Positions 1 to 10,113 of a stretch of DNA of 64,000 bases are shown piece after piece. The notes under the pieces were generated by a model that had not been told where the DNA came from, did not search any database, and worked only from the letters and a program-made list of their open reading frames with translations. Position 1 is the first letter of the stretch, and the number at the start of each line of letters is the position of its first letter. Source of the stretch: Candidatus Sysuiplasma acidicola (GTDB taxonomy: Archaea; Thermoplasmatota; Thermoplasmata; Sysuiplasmatales; Sysuiplasmataceae); assembly GCA_019721035.1 (NCBI GenBank), contig JAHEAA010000001.1, positions 127,746-191,745 on the forward strand, in the 5' to 3' direction. A program made the position numbers and the translations under genes.

Positions 1-444
1 CTCTTCTTTGCGCTGCTCGAACACACATTCGATGACTCGAAGGGAAATACTGTTCTTCATCTGCCCGCCGCTATTGCGCCGGTGAAAGCTGCGGTGCTAC
101 CGTTAATTTCCGACGCACGGCTAGAAGAAGGCGCCATGGCTCTGTATGCCAGACTGAAGAACTGCGGCTTGGAATCTTACTATGATGATGCCTCTTCAAT
201 CGGCAGAAGGTATGCACGCATGGATGAAGCCGGAACACCTTACTGCATAACGCTGGACAATGAATGGAAAACCAACGGGACTGTTACCGTCAGGGACAGG
301 GACACCAGGAAACAGATCAGGGTGCCTGAAGCATCTGTTGAAACAGTTATATCGCGGCTTATGGCGGGAGAGAACATAGAGAAGCTCGGGGATGTGGTTG
401 CTGTGAATGAGGAAGAAATAGTTAACGGTGAAAGCGATGAATGA
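1..444 (+). CDS. glyS: Glycyl-tRNA synthetase, C-terminal part (5' end outside window)
   Basis: Open from the first base of the window to TGA at 442, so only the C-terminal ~147 residues are present. The segment reads LPAAIAPVKAAVLPL, then YDDASSIGRRYARMDEAG, GTPYCITLD and GTVTVRDRD. These are hallmarks of the class II glycyl-tRNA synthetase of archaea and eukaryotes and of its anticodon-binding domain. The enzyme charges tRNA-Gly in the cytoplasm. The stop lies inside the start region of the next gene (17-base overlap), so the two are probably co-transcribed and translationally coupled. Confidence 0.93.
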   Translation, partial: LFFALLEHTFDDSKGNTVLHLPAAIAPVKAAVLPLISDARLEEGAMALYARLKNCGLESYYDDASSIGRRYARMDEAGTPYCITLDNEWKTNGTVTVRDRDTRKQIRVPEASVETVISRLMAGENIEKLGDVVAVNEEEIVNGESDE

Positions 445-1645
445 AGGCCTTTTTGCATCAATGACAAATGTCAGCATTATTGCGGGAAAACTCGGAAAAC
501 TGTCCGTGGGCAGGCCTCAGTCAAAATGGCCGATCCTCTTTGCGTCGCCGGAGGACGAGGTCAGGAATGTTATATCCAGGATGGTTGAACTCGACCTCGA
601 CGAAATACCAGTAATTGACAGGAAGGAAGTCATGGGCATAATCTCCCTGAAGACTGTGGTTAAAAGGAAGAACATACCACCTGCTACCAAGGTGCGCTCG
701 CTTATAACCAAGCCTCCGGAACTGCATCCGTGGAGCAACGTCTTCGACCTCGCCCATGCGATCATCAACACGGGTTTCAGGCAGATACCAGTCGTAGAGG
801 ACGGCAGACTTGCGGGCGTAGCTGACAGAACCGCGCTGATACGCCTTGTGTCCGGAGTAAAGGAACTGCGAGGCATAAAGGTAGAAGAAGTGATGAGTCC
901 CGGTGCAATCACGCTGCACGAAAATGATTACGTCGACAAGGCATTTGAGACGTTGAGGTCAACGGGTATACGGGCAGTGCCTGTGATCAACGACTCTGGC
1001 AGGATAACGTCGATGCTGCTGATATCTGACCTCGCATCACTGGTCGTCAACGGCAGATCCAGGGAAACGGTAGGTGAAATTGCCGGACGGGCAAACCCGG
1101 TGGAAATAACCGTAGGCAGCATAGCCAGAAAGGACTTCCCTTCGCTCTCACGCGAAGACAGTATGGAGAAGGTGTTCCGCATGATGTCTTCCGAGGACAC
1201 AGGCTCTATCCCGGTGCTCGAAAATGGTATGCCTGTCGGCGTGATCACGAAGTATGATATTGCTCAGCTGGTGGCGTCGCTCCAGATACGCGAATCGGTA
1301 TATGTGCAGATAACCGGCGTATCAGACAGCGAAATACTCGATACAATGTATGGTGAGATTGGTAAGAGCATGAAAAGGATTGAGAACATTTCCCGTCCTG
1401 TTTCGCTATATATTCATGTCCACGAGTACGGCAGCGAGTTCGGCAAGATTAAGTATTCATTGAGCGGAAAACTGCAGACTGCTGACAGACTCTTTGTAGC
1501 TAAGTCATTTGAATGGGATCCGATGCGCACCGTTCAGGACCTTCTCTCCAAGCTCGAGAGAATGGTGAAGGAAATGAAATCGATCAAGGTGTCCTCCAGG
1601 AAAAGAAAGAAGAGTACGCGCATGGCACAGACGGACGAGCAATGA
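428..1645 (+). CDS. CBS-domain protein with HPF-like C-terminal domain
   Basis: A 405-residue protein. Residues ~35-290 contain four CBS motifs, recognisable by repeats such as DEIPVIDRKEVMGIIS, RQIPVVEDGRLAGVAD, RAVPVINDSGRITSML and GSIPVLENGMPVGVIT. Four CBS motifs form two Bateman modules, which usually bind adenine nucleotides. Residues ~300-385 (ILDTMYGEIGKSMKRI, then VSLYIHVHEY, GKIKYSLSGKL, LFVAKSFEWDP, VQDLLSKLERMV) follow the secondary-structure order of ribosome hibernation promoting factor (HPF). The tail is basic (SSRKRKKSTR). A nucleotide-sensing ribosome-associated factor is my inference; the HPF resemblance is by eye. GTG at 428 is the longest start and ATG at 437 is equally possible. 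It overlaps glyS, another translation gene. Confidence 0.8.
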   Translation: MKAMNEGLFASMTNVSIIAGKLGKLSVGRPQSKWPILFASPEDEVRNVISRMVELDLDEIPVIDRKEVMGIISLKTVVKRKNIPPATKVRSLITKPPELHPWSNVFDLAHAIINTGFRQIPVVEDGRLAGVADRTALIRLVSGVKELRGIKVEEVMSPGAITLHENDYVDKAFETLRSTGIRAVPVINDSGRITSMLLISDLASLVVNGRSRETVGEIAGRANPVEITVGSIARKDFPSLSREDSMEKVFRMMSSEDTGSIPVLENGMPVGVITKYDIAQLVASLQIRESVYVQITGVSDSEILDTMYGEIGKSMKRIENISRPVSLYIHVHEYGSEFGKIKYSLSGKLQTADRLFVAKSFEWDPMRTVQDLLSKLERMVKEMKSIKVSSRKRKKSTRMAQTDEQ

Positions 1646-1729
1646 ACGAATCGCGACCGCACACAACGTTTTCAGCTTCTGAAAATATGGTAAGTTAAGA
1701 GGTTTGCTGGATCCGCCGCTTGCCGGTAT

Positions 1730-2248
1730 TCAGCCAACTGTTTCAGCCACAACCGGTGTCATCGTGAAGCCGGAAGCCGGATCTCCGTGCACAGCCTGGG
1801 TGCTGTTGAAGTCAAGTGTCACCGTTGTCGTCGAGCCGGACGATATCGTGAACTGACCCGCAACGTCGACTGAGGAGCTCACAAGCGATATCTTGTATGT
1901 TTTGCCGCTGTACACTCCATAGGCTCCTGTGATGGTCAGCCTGATCATCTGATAGTGTCCGTTCGGCAGTTTCAGGCTCGTGAGGAACAAAGATTTACTG
2001 GTCGCATTTGCCAGGTTGACAGAAACAGGTGTCGAAAAGCTTTTCAAATATCCGCCGCCGCTTCCGCCTGTTGAGTTGTGTATCGACACAGAACTGACGT
2101 TGATGTACAGCGCACTCCAGCCCGAAGGCAGTGGATCCTTCACCTGTATGTTCAGGCTGCCTCCGCTGCCGAACACGTAGTAGGCAGTTCCGCCCACCGC
2201 GAGCAGTGCAACGATGACTGCAGCAACTATTTTCGAACTCTTATTCAT
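1730..2248 (-). CDS. Membrane-anchored DUF4382-like surface protein
   Basis: About 172 residues if read from ATG at 2248. That start gives a textbook signal or anchor segment (MNKSSKIVAAVIVALLAVGG). The frame stays open upstream to 2425, but that extension is polar and atypical. The exported part contains DPLPSGWSALYINVSSVSIH, LPNGHYQMIRLTI and TTTVTLDFN, which match the DUF4382 pattern of archaeal and bacterial surface proteins of unknown role. It is rich in Ser, Thr and Asn-X-Ser/Thr sites. It is a single gene between the CBS gene and carA, both on the other strand. Function unknown. Confidence 0.75.
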   Translation of the reverse strand: MNKSSKIVAAVIVALLAVGGTAYYVFGSGGSLNIQVKDPLPSGWSALYINVSSVSIHNSTGGSGGGYLKSFSTPVSVNLANATSKSLFLTSLKLPNGHYQMIRLTITGAYGVYSGKTYKISLVSSSVDVAGQFTISSGSTTTVTLDFNSTQAVHGDPASGFTMTPVVAETVG

Positions 2249-2479
2249 ATCAATATCGCATAGTTCGATTTTCTTTCCCATATAAGGACATTCTTGTACA
2301 AGCTTCGAACTGCGATATTGCTCTATTACCTGCGACGCCCGGATCGCAGACTCTTTTTTTGCAGCAAGCGGAGCGGACATGACACCGTCGACCTTTCGTT
2401 CCATCTTTTCGTCGCTCTTTGGCAAAGACTGCCCGAAAAGAATTAAGTACAGGATGTTGATGCTTCAGAGGTAGTCCAA

Positions 2480-3568
2480 TTGAAAACCGACGCTACTCTG
2501 CTGCTCGAGGATGGAACTTTTTTTGGAGGCAGGCTGTTTGGTTTCCGAAAGGAATCCTATGGCGAAGTTGTTTTCACTACGTCCATGACGGGGTATGAGG
2601 AGTCCATGTCAGATCCTTCATATCGCGGGCAGATACTTGTATTCACTTATCCGCTGATTGGCAATTACAGTTTCAACGAGGATGACCTGCAGTCCTCTAC
2701 GGCTCAGGTACGCGGCATAGTTGTGTCCGAAAACACATCTGTAATGAACGGCCGCGATTCCCCGCTTGAGAAACTTCTGGTGAAGTCCGAACTTCCGGGC
2801 ATTGAGGTTGCCGAAACAAGGAGCATTGTCAGACGCGTGAGACAGAAAGGGACGATGAAAGGCCTGATAATACCGTTGCCGCCGTCGGAGGTCGACCTCG
2901 ATGCAAGGGTCTCGGAACTGTCGCGTCTCAGGAACACATGGGAAGAGAATCTGGTTTCAGAGGTTAGTACGCGCAGCATGATCGGACCTCTTGGTAAAGG
3001 AAAGAACATTGCAGTGCTGGACTTCGGCATCAAACGGAATCTGATACGGGACCTGATGGCGCGGTTTACCGTGCACATTCTTCCGTATTCATCATCGCTC
3101 GATGACATAATGTCCGTGGAGCCGGAGGGTCTCGTGCTCTCCAGCGGACCCGGAGATCCGGCCCATCCGGATATTGCACAGAAGTCCCTGCCGGTCGTAA
3201 GGAAGGCGGCCGAAGAACTGCCCGTTCTTGGCGTCTGTCTTGGTCACCAGATCATTTCTCTTGCGTTCGGCGCCAAAACATTCAAACTGAAGTTCGGTCA
3301 CAGAGGCATAAACCATCCTGTAAGGCTCGGTGAGCGGGTTTACATAACTTCGCATAATCACGGTTTTTCCGTTCTTCCTGACTCGCTTGACAGGACGCCT
3401 CTGAATCCCGTCCAGTGGAGCCTTAATGACAGTACCCTCGAGGGTCTTGAACACGAATCCGGGAAGCTCATCACAACACAATATCACCCGGAGGGAGGAC
3501 CGGGACCGCAGGACACTGCGTTTGTATATGAACACTTCAGGAAACTCGTCGAAGACGGGAGGAGGTGA
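2480..3568 (+). CDS. carA: Carbamoyl-phosphate synthase small subunit
   Basis: A 362-residue glutaminase subunit that releases ammonia from glutamine for carbamoyl phosphate, used for pyrimidines and arginine. The N-terminal domain has LLLEDGTFFGGRLFG and FTTSMTGYEESMSDPSYRGQ. The class I amidotransferase domain (from ~residue 170) has VLDFGIKRN, the catalytic cysteine in PVLGVCLGHQI, and the His/Glu pair in QYHPEGGPGP. The start is TTG at 2480, preceded by GAGGT seven bases upstream. The stop TGA at 3566 lies inside the carB ribosome-binding site. Confidence 0.96.
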   Translation: MKTDATLLLEDGTFFGGRLFGFRKESYGEVVFTTSMTGYEESMSDPSYRGQILVFTYPLIGNYSFNEDDLQSSTAQVRGIVVSENTSVMNGRDSPLEKLLVKSELPGIEVAETRSIVRRVRQKGTMKGLIIPLPPSEVDLDARVSELSRLRNTWEENLVSEVSTRSMIGPLGKGKNIAVLDFGIKRNLIRDLMARFTVHILPYSSSLDDIMSVEPEGLVLSSGPGDPAHPDIAQKSLPVVRKAAEELPVLGVCLGHQIISLAFGAKTFKLKFGHRGINHPVRLGERVYITSHNHGFSVLPDSLDRTPLNPVQWSLNDSTLEGLEHESGKLITTQYHPEGGPGPQDTAFVYEHFRKLVEDGRR

Positions 3569-3572
3569 TGAT

Positions 3573-6500
3573 ATTCCAGCAGACAGAAAGATGAAAAAAG
3601 TGCTGGTCATTGGCTCTGGCCCGATAGTTATCGGCCAGGCCGCCGAATTTCGACTTCTCGGGAAGCCAGGCTTGCAAGGCTGCCAGAGAGGAGGGATTCC
3701 ATGTTGTGCTTCTGAACTCCAATCCTGCAACGATACAGAGTGACAGGGAGATTGCAGACACCGTTTACATAGAACCCATGACGGCGGAGACAATCGAGAA
3801 GATTATTGAATTAGAGCACATTGACGGCATATTCAGCGGGATGGGAGGGCAGACCGCACTCAACCTGTGCTCCGAACTTTCGGAGAAGGGGATTCTTGCT
3901 AGACTCGGCGTGCGTCTCCTCGGGTCCAATGAACATGCGATAAAAGCGGCCGAGGACCGCGAGCTGTTCAGGGAGACGATGACCGACGCCGGTCTTCCGG
4001 TGGCAAAGAGTTTTACATGCACTTCGCTGAAGGATTCAAAACTTTTTGTGGAGAAACTGGGCGGCTATCCGGTGATGATCAGATCTGCTTACACTCTGGG
4101 TGGAACGGGCAGTGGCATAGTGAGATCTGAAAAGGAGCTGGAATATGTCGTGGGCACCGGACTGGCGAGTTCAAGGATCGGCCAGGTGATTATTGAGGAG
4201 AGCATACTTGACTGGGAGGAATATGAATATGAGGTTGTCAGGGACGCCGCGGGCAACTGCATAATAGTCTGCAGCATGGAGAATCTCGATCCGATGGGGG
4301 TGCACACCGGCGAAAGCATAGTCATTGCTCCCGCGCAGACGCTGAGCGACAGAGAGCATCAGATGCTTCGCTCATCAGCCATCAGGATTGCCAACGTTCT
4401 TGGCATAGAGGGTGCCTGCAATGTGCAGTTTGCTGTTCATCCCCGGACAAGAGAATTACGCGTAGTTGAGGTGAATCCAAGGGTCTCAAGAAGTTCCGCT
4501 CTTGCATCCAAGGCAACGGGTTATCCAATAGCGAGAGTTGCTGCCAAGATATCGCTCGGTCTTCATCTTGACGAGATCGAAAACGCAATAACAAAACGGA
4601 CGAAGGCGGCATTCGAACCCTCGCTTGATTATGTCGTTGTCAAGATACCCAGATGGCCGTTTGACAAGTTCAGAATGGCCGACAGGAAGATAGGCACACA
4701 GATGAAGAGCACTGGAGAGACGATGGCGATCGGAAGGACAGTTGAGGAGGCACTCCTGAAGGCGCTGCGCTCTCTCGAACTTGGTCTGCTGGACCTGGAC
4801 ACCGGGGAGGTGTCGGGCTGGACCGATGAACAGCTGATAGAGGAAATAAGGGTTCCGACCGACAGGAGGATATACTGCATCATTGAAGCGCTGAAACGCT
4901 CGACGCCTGTGGAGACCATACACGCTGCGTGTCACTGGCATTATTTCTTTCTTGAGAAGCTCAAACGCCTTGTGGACATCGAACGCTCTCTTTCCAGTGG
5001 CTCGGCCGGCGCCGCGGAAGAGGCGCTGAGAACAGGTTTCAGCATCGACTACATCAGGCGGATTTCGGGTGTGACCGTCGGTAGCAGGAAGAGCTTCCGG
5101 ATGGTCGACACATGCGCCTCTGAATTCCTGGCCGAAACGCCTTATTATTACAGCACAACGGTTGGCGAGGATGAGATCGATCGCGGAGAACGGAAGTCTG
5201 TACTGATTATCGGCGGAGGTCCGATAAGGATAGGGCAGGGAATCGAGTTCGACTACTGCTGCGTTCACGCCGCTATATCCACGAGGGAAGAGGGATACGA
5301 TGCGGTGATAATAAACAACAATCCGGAGACGGTTTCCACCGACTTCGACCTGAGTTCCAGGCTCTACTTCGAACCGCTGACACATCAGGATATCATGGAT
5401 GTTGTGACGAGGGAAAAGCCGTACGGCATTATGACGCAGTTCGGCGGACAGACAGCCCTCAACGCGGCTATGGCGCTTCAGGGCGATGAAAGGGCGCGTA
5501 TACTCGGCACACCACCTGAGTCCCTTACGCTGGCGGGAAACAGAAAATTGTTCTCCGACTTTGTACGCCGCCTTGGTCTCGAACAGCCTGAATCCGTCTC
5601 TGCTTCGTCGAAGGATGATGTGATGAGCTCCGCACAGTCGCTGGGTTATCCGCTCATACTCAGGCCTTCGCATATAATCGGCGGCAGAGGCATGGAGATT
5701 GTGCACGATGACGATCAGCTCGCATCGTATCTCGAAGGCGTCAGCGTTACAGGAAAATCGCCTCTGCTCATAGAACGTTATCTCTCCAATGCCATCGAAG
5801 TGGACGTCGATGTTGTTTCCGACGGCAGGGACACATTCGTTGCCGGAATTCTTGAGCATGTTGAACAGGCTGGCGTGCACTCCGGAGACGCAACGATGGT
5901 TCTGCCGCCGCACACGCTCTCGCCTGATGAGATCGCAGAAATAGAGCGTCAGTCACACCTGCTGACTTCGGCGCTGCATGTGAAGGGGCTGGCCAACTAC
6001 CAGTTCGCGGTGAGACAAGGAAAGGTATCTGTGCTCGAGGCCAACCCGCGCGGCAGCAGGACTGTTCCGTTCGTTTCAAAGGCCACGGGCATACCGCTTT
6101 CCAAGATCGCGACAAAAGTCATTCTGGGGCACAAGCTTGATGAATTCGACCTTATCGGAAAGAAATCGGATCGTGTTGCAGTCAAGGTCTCCGTCTTTCC
6201 GTTCATGAAGCTCAGGGGAGTGGACAGCGTGCTCGGACCGGAGATGAAGAGCACGGGCGAAGTCATGGGACTGGGCAGGACATACGCGGAGGCCTACTGG
6301 AAGGGATTCACTGCAGCAGGTATGCACCTGCCGCGCGAGGGGGCCGTATACTTTACCGTCAGGGATGAGGACAAAGAACCGCTGCTGCCCATAGCGCAAA
6401 AACTCAGGGATCTGGGTTTTGACATCTATGCAACCCGCGGCACTCAGGAGTTTCTCAGGGAAAGGGGCATTCATGCAACGCGGGCATACAGGATATCCGA

Positions 6501-6723
6501 AAACATGAAGCCGGATGCGCTTGGTCTGATGAGATCCGGGGATGTTTCATTCATCGTCAATACGCCCAGGGTGAGTTCGGGCAGTGTCAGGGACGGCGCA
6601 ATGATGCGCAGGCTTGCGGTAGAAATCAATATTCCGCTGGCAACGACCATATCCGGTGCCCGCGCAATCTCTGAGGCTATAGAATTCGGCATCAACGGTA
6701 CGCCTGGCATCGAACGTCTCTGA
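3573..6723 (+). CDS. carB: Carbamoyl-phosphate synthase large subunit, with an apparent one-base frameshift
   Basis: The ATP-using subunit with two homologous ATP-grasp halves. The first 20 codons from ATG 3591 give KKVLVIGSGPIVIGQAAEF. The frame then breaks: three T occur at 3648-3650 where two would be expected. Dropping one T restores DFSGSQACKAAREEGFH and joins the long downstream frame (open to 6723). The second half is present (VLIIGGGPIRIGQGIEFDYC), as is the C-terminal MGS-like regulatory domain. Without the frameshift the length is near the family norm of about 1,050-1,070. GGAGG at 3561-3565 is best spaced for ATT at 3573, giving PADRKMKKVLVIG; ATG 3591 is the conservative start. 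A sequencing error and a real mutation both remain possible. Confidence 0.88.
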
Positions 6724-6918
6724 AGAATGACCGGCGTTGTTCATTCCGACATCCTTATCATCTGCCGGTGTGAACTACCTCGACGCTGCGAACATCGCTT
6801 TTTCTGCATTCCTGAAATGAAGAAACGCCGTGCTTGAATCCGGCTTTGCATATTCTACGCTTGTCAAAATAAGTTCATATACGGGCCTATCACCGTAAGC
6901 CCTTGTGAGGAAGATGTT

Positions 6919-8616
6919 TTGAGCGCGGGAGACGTGTCGACTCAGACTATCGGTGAACAGGTTCGAGCCCGTGAAAAGTCACAACCGGGCATTTCGCTCG
7001 TGAAGAGACGTTTCTACGCCACGGTCTTAGCTATATTTTCGGCACTTGAAATCGGCCTCGGCGTCTTCGTCGTCAAGTGGAATCACATCTATTCCGCAGC
7101 GCTGTTCTTCGTTCTGACGTTCATTTTCATAGGCACGTCTTACGGATTGGCGAGGCAGATAATCGCCCTGACCTCGCGTTACAGACCGTTAAAGAGTCTT
7201 GATGCGGCTCCGGCGAACAGGAGAGTCGCTCTGCTCTACGCCACGATGAACGACGTCGTGCCCGAGTGTCTAGGCGCTATCCGCCAGTCCTATCCATGCG
7301 ACGTGTTTGTTCTGGACGACTCAACAAATAACGAAGCCCGATCAACAGTCGATTCGATTTCCTCCTCAATGGGGTACAGGGTCATCAGGAGAGAAAAGAG
7401 ACAGGGATTCAAGGCCGGAGCCATCAACAACTGGTTCAGAGAGTACGGTTCTTCGTATGATTACATGGTCCTGTTTGATGCCGATTCCTATCTCCCTCCT
7501 GACTGGGTATCCGAAGCGCTGAAGTATGCCGAACACGGAGCAAACAGCAATGTCGCCGTCTTTCAGGGGCTGATCAACATCTGGAATCTTGACACGGAAT
7601 TTGTCAGGACGCTTGCGCCCATGTCCAGGATAGGTCAGTTCGTGTGGGAAGAGCAGCTTGCCAATGAGCTTGATGCTGTCTTCTGCTACGGTCACAACGT
7701 GATGGTGAGGATGAGCTCTCTGAGGGAAATAGGTGGTTTCGTAGAAGGGTACGTGTCAGAGGACTTCGCGACAGCGGTAAGACTTGCCGAGAATGGATGG
7801 CACTGTCGCTTCGTTCCTCTCCACACCTATGAGGCAATGCCCGAAAATGTGCGCGGTTTCATCAAGCGGCAGAACAAATGGACAAGGGGATCAATGGAAT
7901 TCTTCGATCTTTCTCTGAATTCAACACTCAGCGCCGATCGTAAGTTCCTGCTTCTTCAGACGCCGCTCGGTCATTTCACCACGATGCTCCTTCCCATTGG
8001 CATGATACTCACAGTTTATGGTTTCACATCTACCGATGCCGGAACGGCCGCATTTCTCAGCGCTTTCCTGTCGAATCCGCTAGGCACTTTCTGGTCCGTG
8101 CCTGTGCTGCGTTACCTGCTCGTAGTGAGCATTTTTTCCGCGATACCTAACATACTTGTCAGGCTGAGGTGCGGCATCCGCTATCCAGTGTACCTCCGTG
8201 CACGATATCTCAGCTCAGCTGTTTCCGCAATCTCTTTTCCCTACGAATTCAAGAGCATGCTTGCATACCTGAGCACGGGTCTGCGCACGATACCTGTTAC
8301 GCCGAAAAGCGAGGCTCCGCTGACCATGAGGGAGATATTCCGTCTCTCAAAATATTCCATGACCTTTGAGATCGTGCTAGTGACTGGCATAGCCATGTTC
8401 AATCCTCTTGCATCGGTATTCAACTGCACGTGGCTCATTCCGATGCTCCTTTCACCTCTTCTGATAAGGCATTACGGTGGATATCCGCGGGGCGGAATGA
8501 CGAGCGTGTCCGGAGTTTCGGATTTCAGCCCTTCGTCACTCTTTCCCGATCCTGTGAGCGTGCATTCGGCGCTCTCAGCGTCTGCCTGGACAAACAATGC
8601 AGTCACAACTCACTGA
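6919..8616 (+). CDS. Processive family 2 glycosyltransferase, membrane-bound
   Basis: A 565-residue protein of the cellulose/hyaluronan synthase type. Two hydrophobic helices (~residues 30-75) precede the GT-A domain with FVLDDSTNN, the DxD-type LFDADS, the acceptor-site VSEDFATAVRLAENGW, and RQNKWTRGS, which corresponds to the (Q/R)xxRW motif of processive enzymes. Four to six further membrane helices follow. It probably makes an extracellular polysaccharide from a nucleotide sugar; the sugar cannot be told. TTG at 6919 is chosen because GTGAGG lies eight bases upstream and the ATG at 6914 is in another frame followed by a stop. No partner glycan genes are adjacent. Confidence 0.88.
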   Translation: MSAGDVSTQTIGEQVRAREKSQPGISLVKRRFYATVLAIFSALEIGLGVFVVKWNHIYSAALFFVLTFIFIGTSYGLARQIIALTSRYRPLKSLDAAPANRRVALLYATMNDVVPECLGAIRQSYPCDVFVLDDSTNNEARSTVDSISSSMGYRVIRREKRQGFKAGAINNWFREYGSSYDYMVLFDADSYLPPDWVSEALKYAEHGANSNVAVFQGLINIWNLDTEFVRTLAPMSRIGQFVWEEQLANELDAVFCYGHNVMVRMSSLREIGGFVEGYVSEDFATAVRLAENGWHCRFVPLHTYEAMPENVRGFIKRQNKWTRGSMEFFDLSLNSTLSADRKFLLLQTPLGHFTTMLLPIGMILTVYGFTSTDAGTAAFLSAFLSNPLGTFWSVPVLRYLLVVSIFSAIPNILVRLRCGIRYPVYLRARYLSSAVSAISFPYEFKSMLAYLSTGLRTIPVTPKSEAPLTMREIFRLSKYSMTFEIVLVTGIAMFNPLASVFNCTWLIPMLLSPLLIRHYGGYPRGGMTSVSGVSDFSPSSLFPDPVSVHSALSASAWTNNAVTTH

Positions 8617-8974
8617 CAGTGCAAGTGAGGTCCAGATGCGAATTAGGCATCCTCCACGTAATTCGGTGGCTTCCTGCCGAAGAAACCTTGGCAGTTCGTG
8701 CTTCGACAGGAACAGCCCCGAGGGATCCTTGAGGGACTCAAGAGTCCCGTCCGTTCTTGCATTCTCTCTACTCGCGTGAATTCGGGCAAGCCCTGCCCTG
8801 TTGCCACGATAGTATTCGGGCCTTGTTTTCTGTTTGTCGCTCGCCTTTATAAGCGACATGACTGATAACTTCCGAAGTACCTCGTCGTAACGGAGTGGTG
8901 TGGGAAGACTGGCGCGATGCCTCAAGGGATAATCCCGCTTGTCCGTGACGGCGCGGTATAGGGAGGTTTTGAAA
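8617..8974. other. Gene-free interval, 358 bases
   Basis: No frame here looks like a protein; the open frames are low-complexity shadows. A TATA-like stretch (CTTTATAAG) lies around 8847-8855. A GGGAGG ribosome-binding site at 8961-8966 serves the methyltransferase gene that follows. A promoter for that gene is the only function I can suggest. Confidence 0.5.
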
Positions 8975-10102
8975 GTGAACGAGCGGTCAAAAGACGCGGA
9001 GCGGATACCTTCCGGCACATCTTGTCAACGCAAGGGCGGCAGTGTCAGCAGCCCAGGCGATTACAGCGCTAGAACATATCTTTCTGCTGGCGAAGTATCA
9101 GATATGCTGGGCATTGGCCTCGATGTCATATATCGCTCCGTAAGAAACGGAACGCTCCTCAGCTCGAGGTCGGCTAGCGGCCAGCACAGATTCAATATCA
9201 CGGACGTTGAAGCGTTCGACACGTCCGAGCTGCAGCATCCAAAAGGCAACGAGACATCAAACAGAACGCGCATGCGCAGAAGTTATTCGCTCAGAGTGAA
9301 GGGTACTCTGCAGCGGATAATCGCGTCAGATTCACGGGCAATGTCTAAGATTGCGGACGGAAGTGTGAATCTTGCGATAACGTCTCCGCCCTACTTTGAC
9401 ACAAAGATGTATTCAGGAGAGGGGACGGTGGACGGGGATCTGGGCAATGTTCACGATCTTGACGAATGGCTCTTCCGGATCGGAATGGTCTGGGCTGAGG
9501 TATTCCGTGTGCTACAGCCGGGAAGAAAATTCTTTCTCAATATCATGAATCTTCCCCTGCGTACCGGTGGAAGTTTCAGGACGCTGAATCTTGCGGGTAA
9601 GAGCATAGATTTGTGCGAAGCGGTTGGCTTTGTCTTCAGGCGGGACATTGTCTGGCAGAAGACCAACTCCGTGAGGGCCCATTTCGGCACATACCCCTAT
9701 CCCGGCGGCATACTCATCAACAACGCACACGAGTTTATCCTGGAATTTGAGAAACCCGCGCCCAGAGGGTACAGGAAATATTCGCATGTCGGCAGCGCTG
9801 AAAAGGAGAAATCGATACTGGACAAGGATTTCTGGATAGCATTGAAAAAGAGTGACGTATGGCTTATGAACCCCGAACGCAGCGGGACGGGCCGCAAGCA
9901 TGTTGCGCCGTTTTCAATCGAACTGCCGTCCAGACTCGTGAAGGCCTACAGCTACGTCGGCGAAACTGTTCTTGACCCGTTCGCCGGTTCCGGCACTACG
10001 CTGGCAGCTTCGGCCATGCTCGGAAGAAACGGCATAGGTTATGACATAAATCCTTCATTTGTCCGTCAGGCCTATGAGCGTCTTCTGCTTATGCGCAGCT
10101 GA
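8975..10102 (+). CDS. Orphan DNA (cytosine-N4/adenine-N6) methyltransferase with HTH domain
   Basis: About 375 residues. Residues ~34-85 form an excisionase/MerR-like helix-turn-helix (YLSAGEVSDMLGIGLDVIYR, SGQHRFNITDVEAF). The methyltransferase domain has catalytic motif IV TSPPY (~136-140) before the AdoMet-binding motif I, DPFAGSGTT (~334-342). That order is typical of beta-class amino-methyltransferases. GTG 8975 is preferred because GGGAGG lies eight bases upstream; the open frame runs back to TTG 8939. No restriction endonuclease is adjacent, so it may be a solitary or regulatory modification enzyme. The fused HTH domain could add specificity or let it act as a regulator (inference). 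Confidence 0.88.
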   Translation: MNERSKDAERIPSGTSCQRKGGSVSSPGDYSARTYLSAGEVSDMLGIGLDVIYRSVRNGTLLSSRSASGQHRFNITDVEAFDTSELQHPKGNETSNRTRMRRSYSLRVKGTLQRIIASDSRAMSKIADGSVNLAITSPPYFDTKMYSGEGTVDGDLGNVHDLDEWLFRIGMVWAEVFRVLQPGRKFFLNIMNLPLRTGGSFRTLNLAGKSIDLCEAVGFVFRRDIVWQKTNSVRAHFGTYPYPGGILINNAHEFILEFEKPAPRGYRKYSHVGSAEKEKSILDKDFWIALKKSDVWLMNPERSGTGRKHVAPFSIELPSRLVKAYSYVGETVLDPFAGSGTTLAASAMLGRNGIGYDINPSFVRQAYERLLLMRS

Positions 10103-10113
10103 CGCTGAATACA

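Noticed and set aside
4486..5913. 475-codon open frame on the minus strand
   Set aside because: Lies fully inside carB, whose protein is strongly conserved; composition is typical of an antisense shadow.
8575..9018. 147-codon open frame on the minus strand in the gap before the methyltransferase
   Set aside because: Overlaps the ends of two supported genes and shows no domain, promoter or ribosome site.
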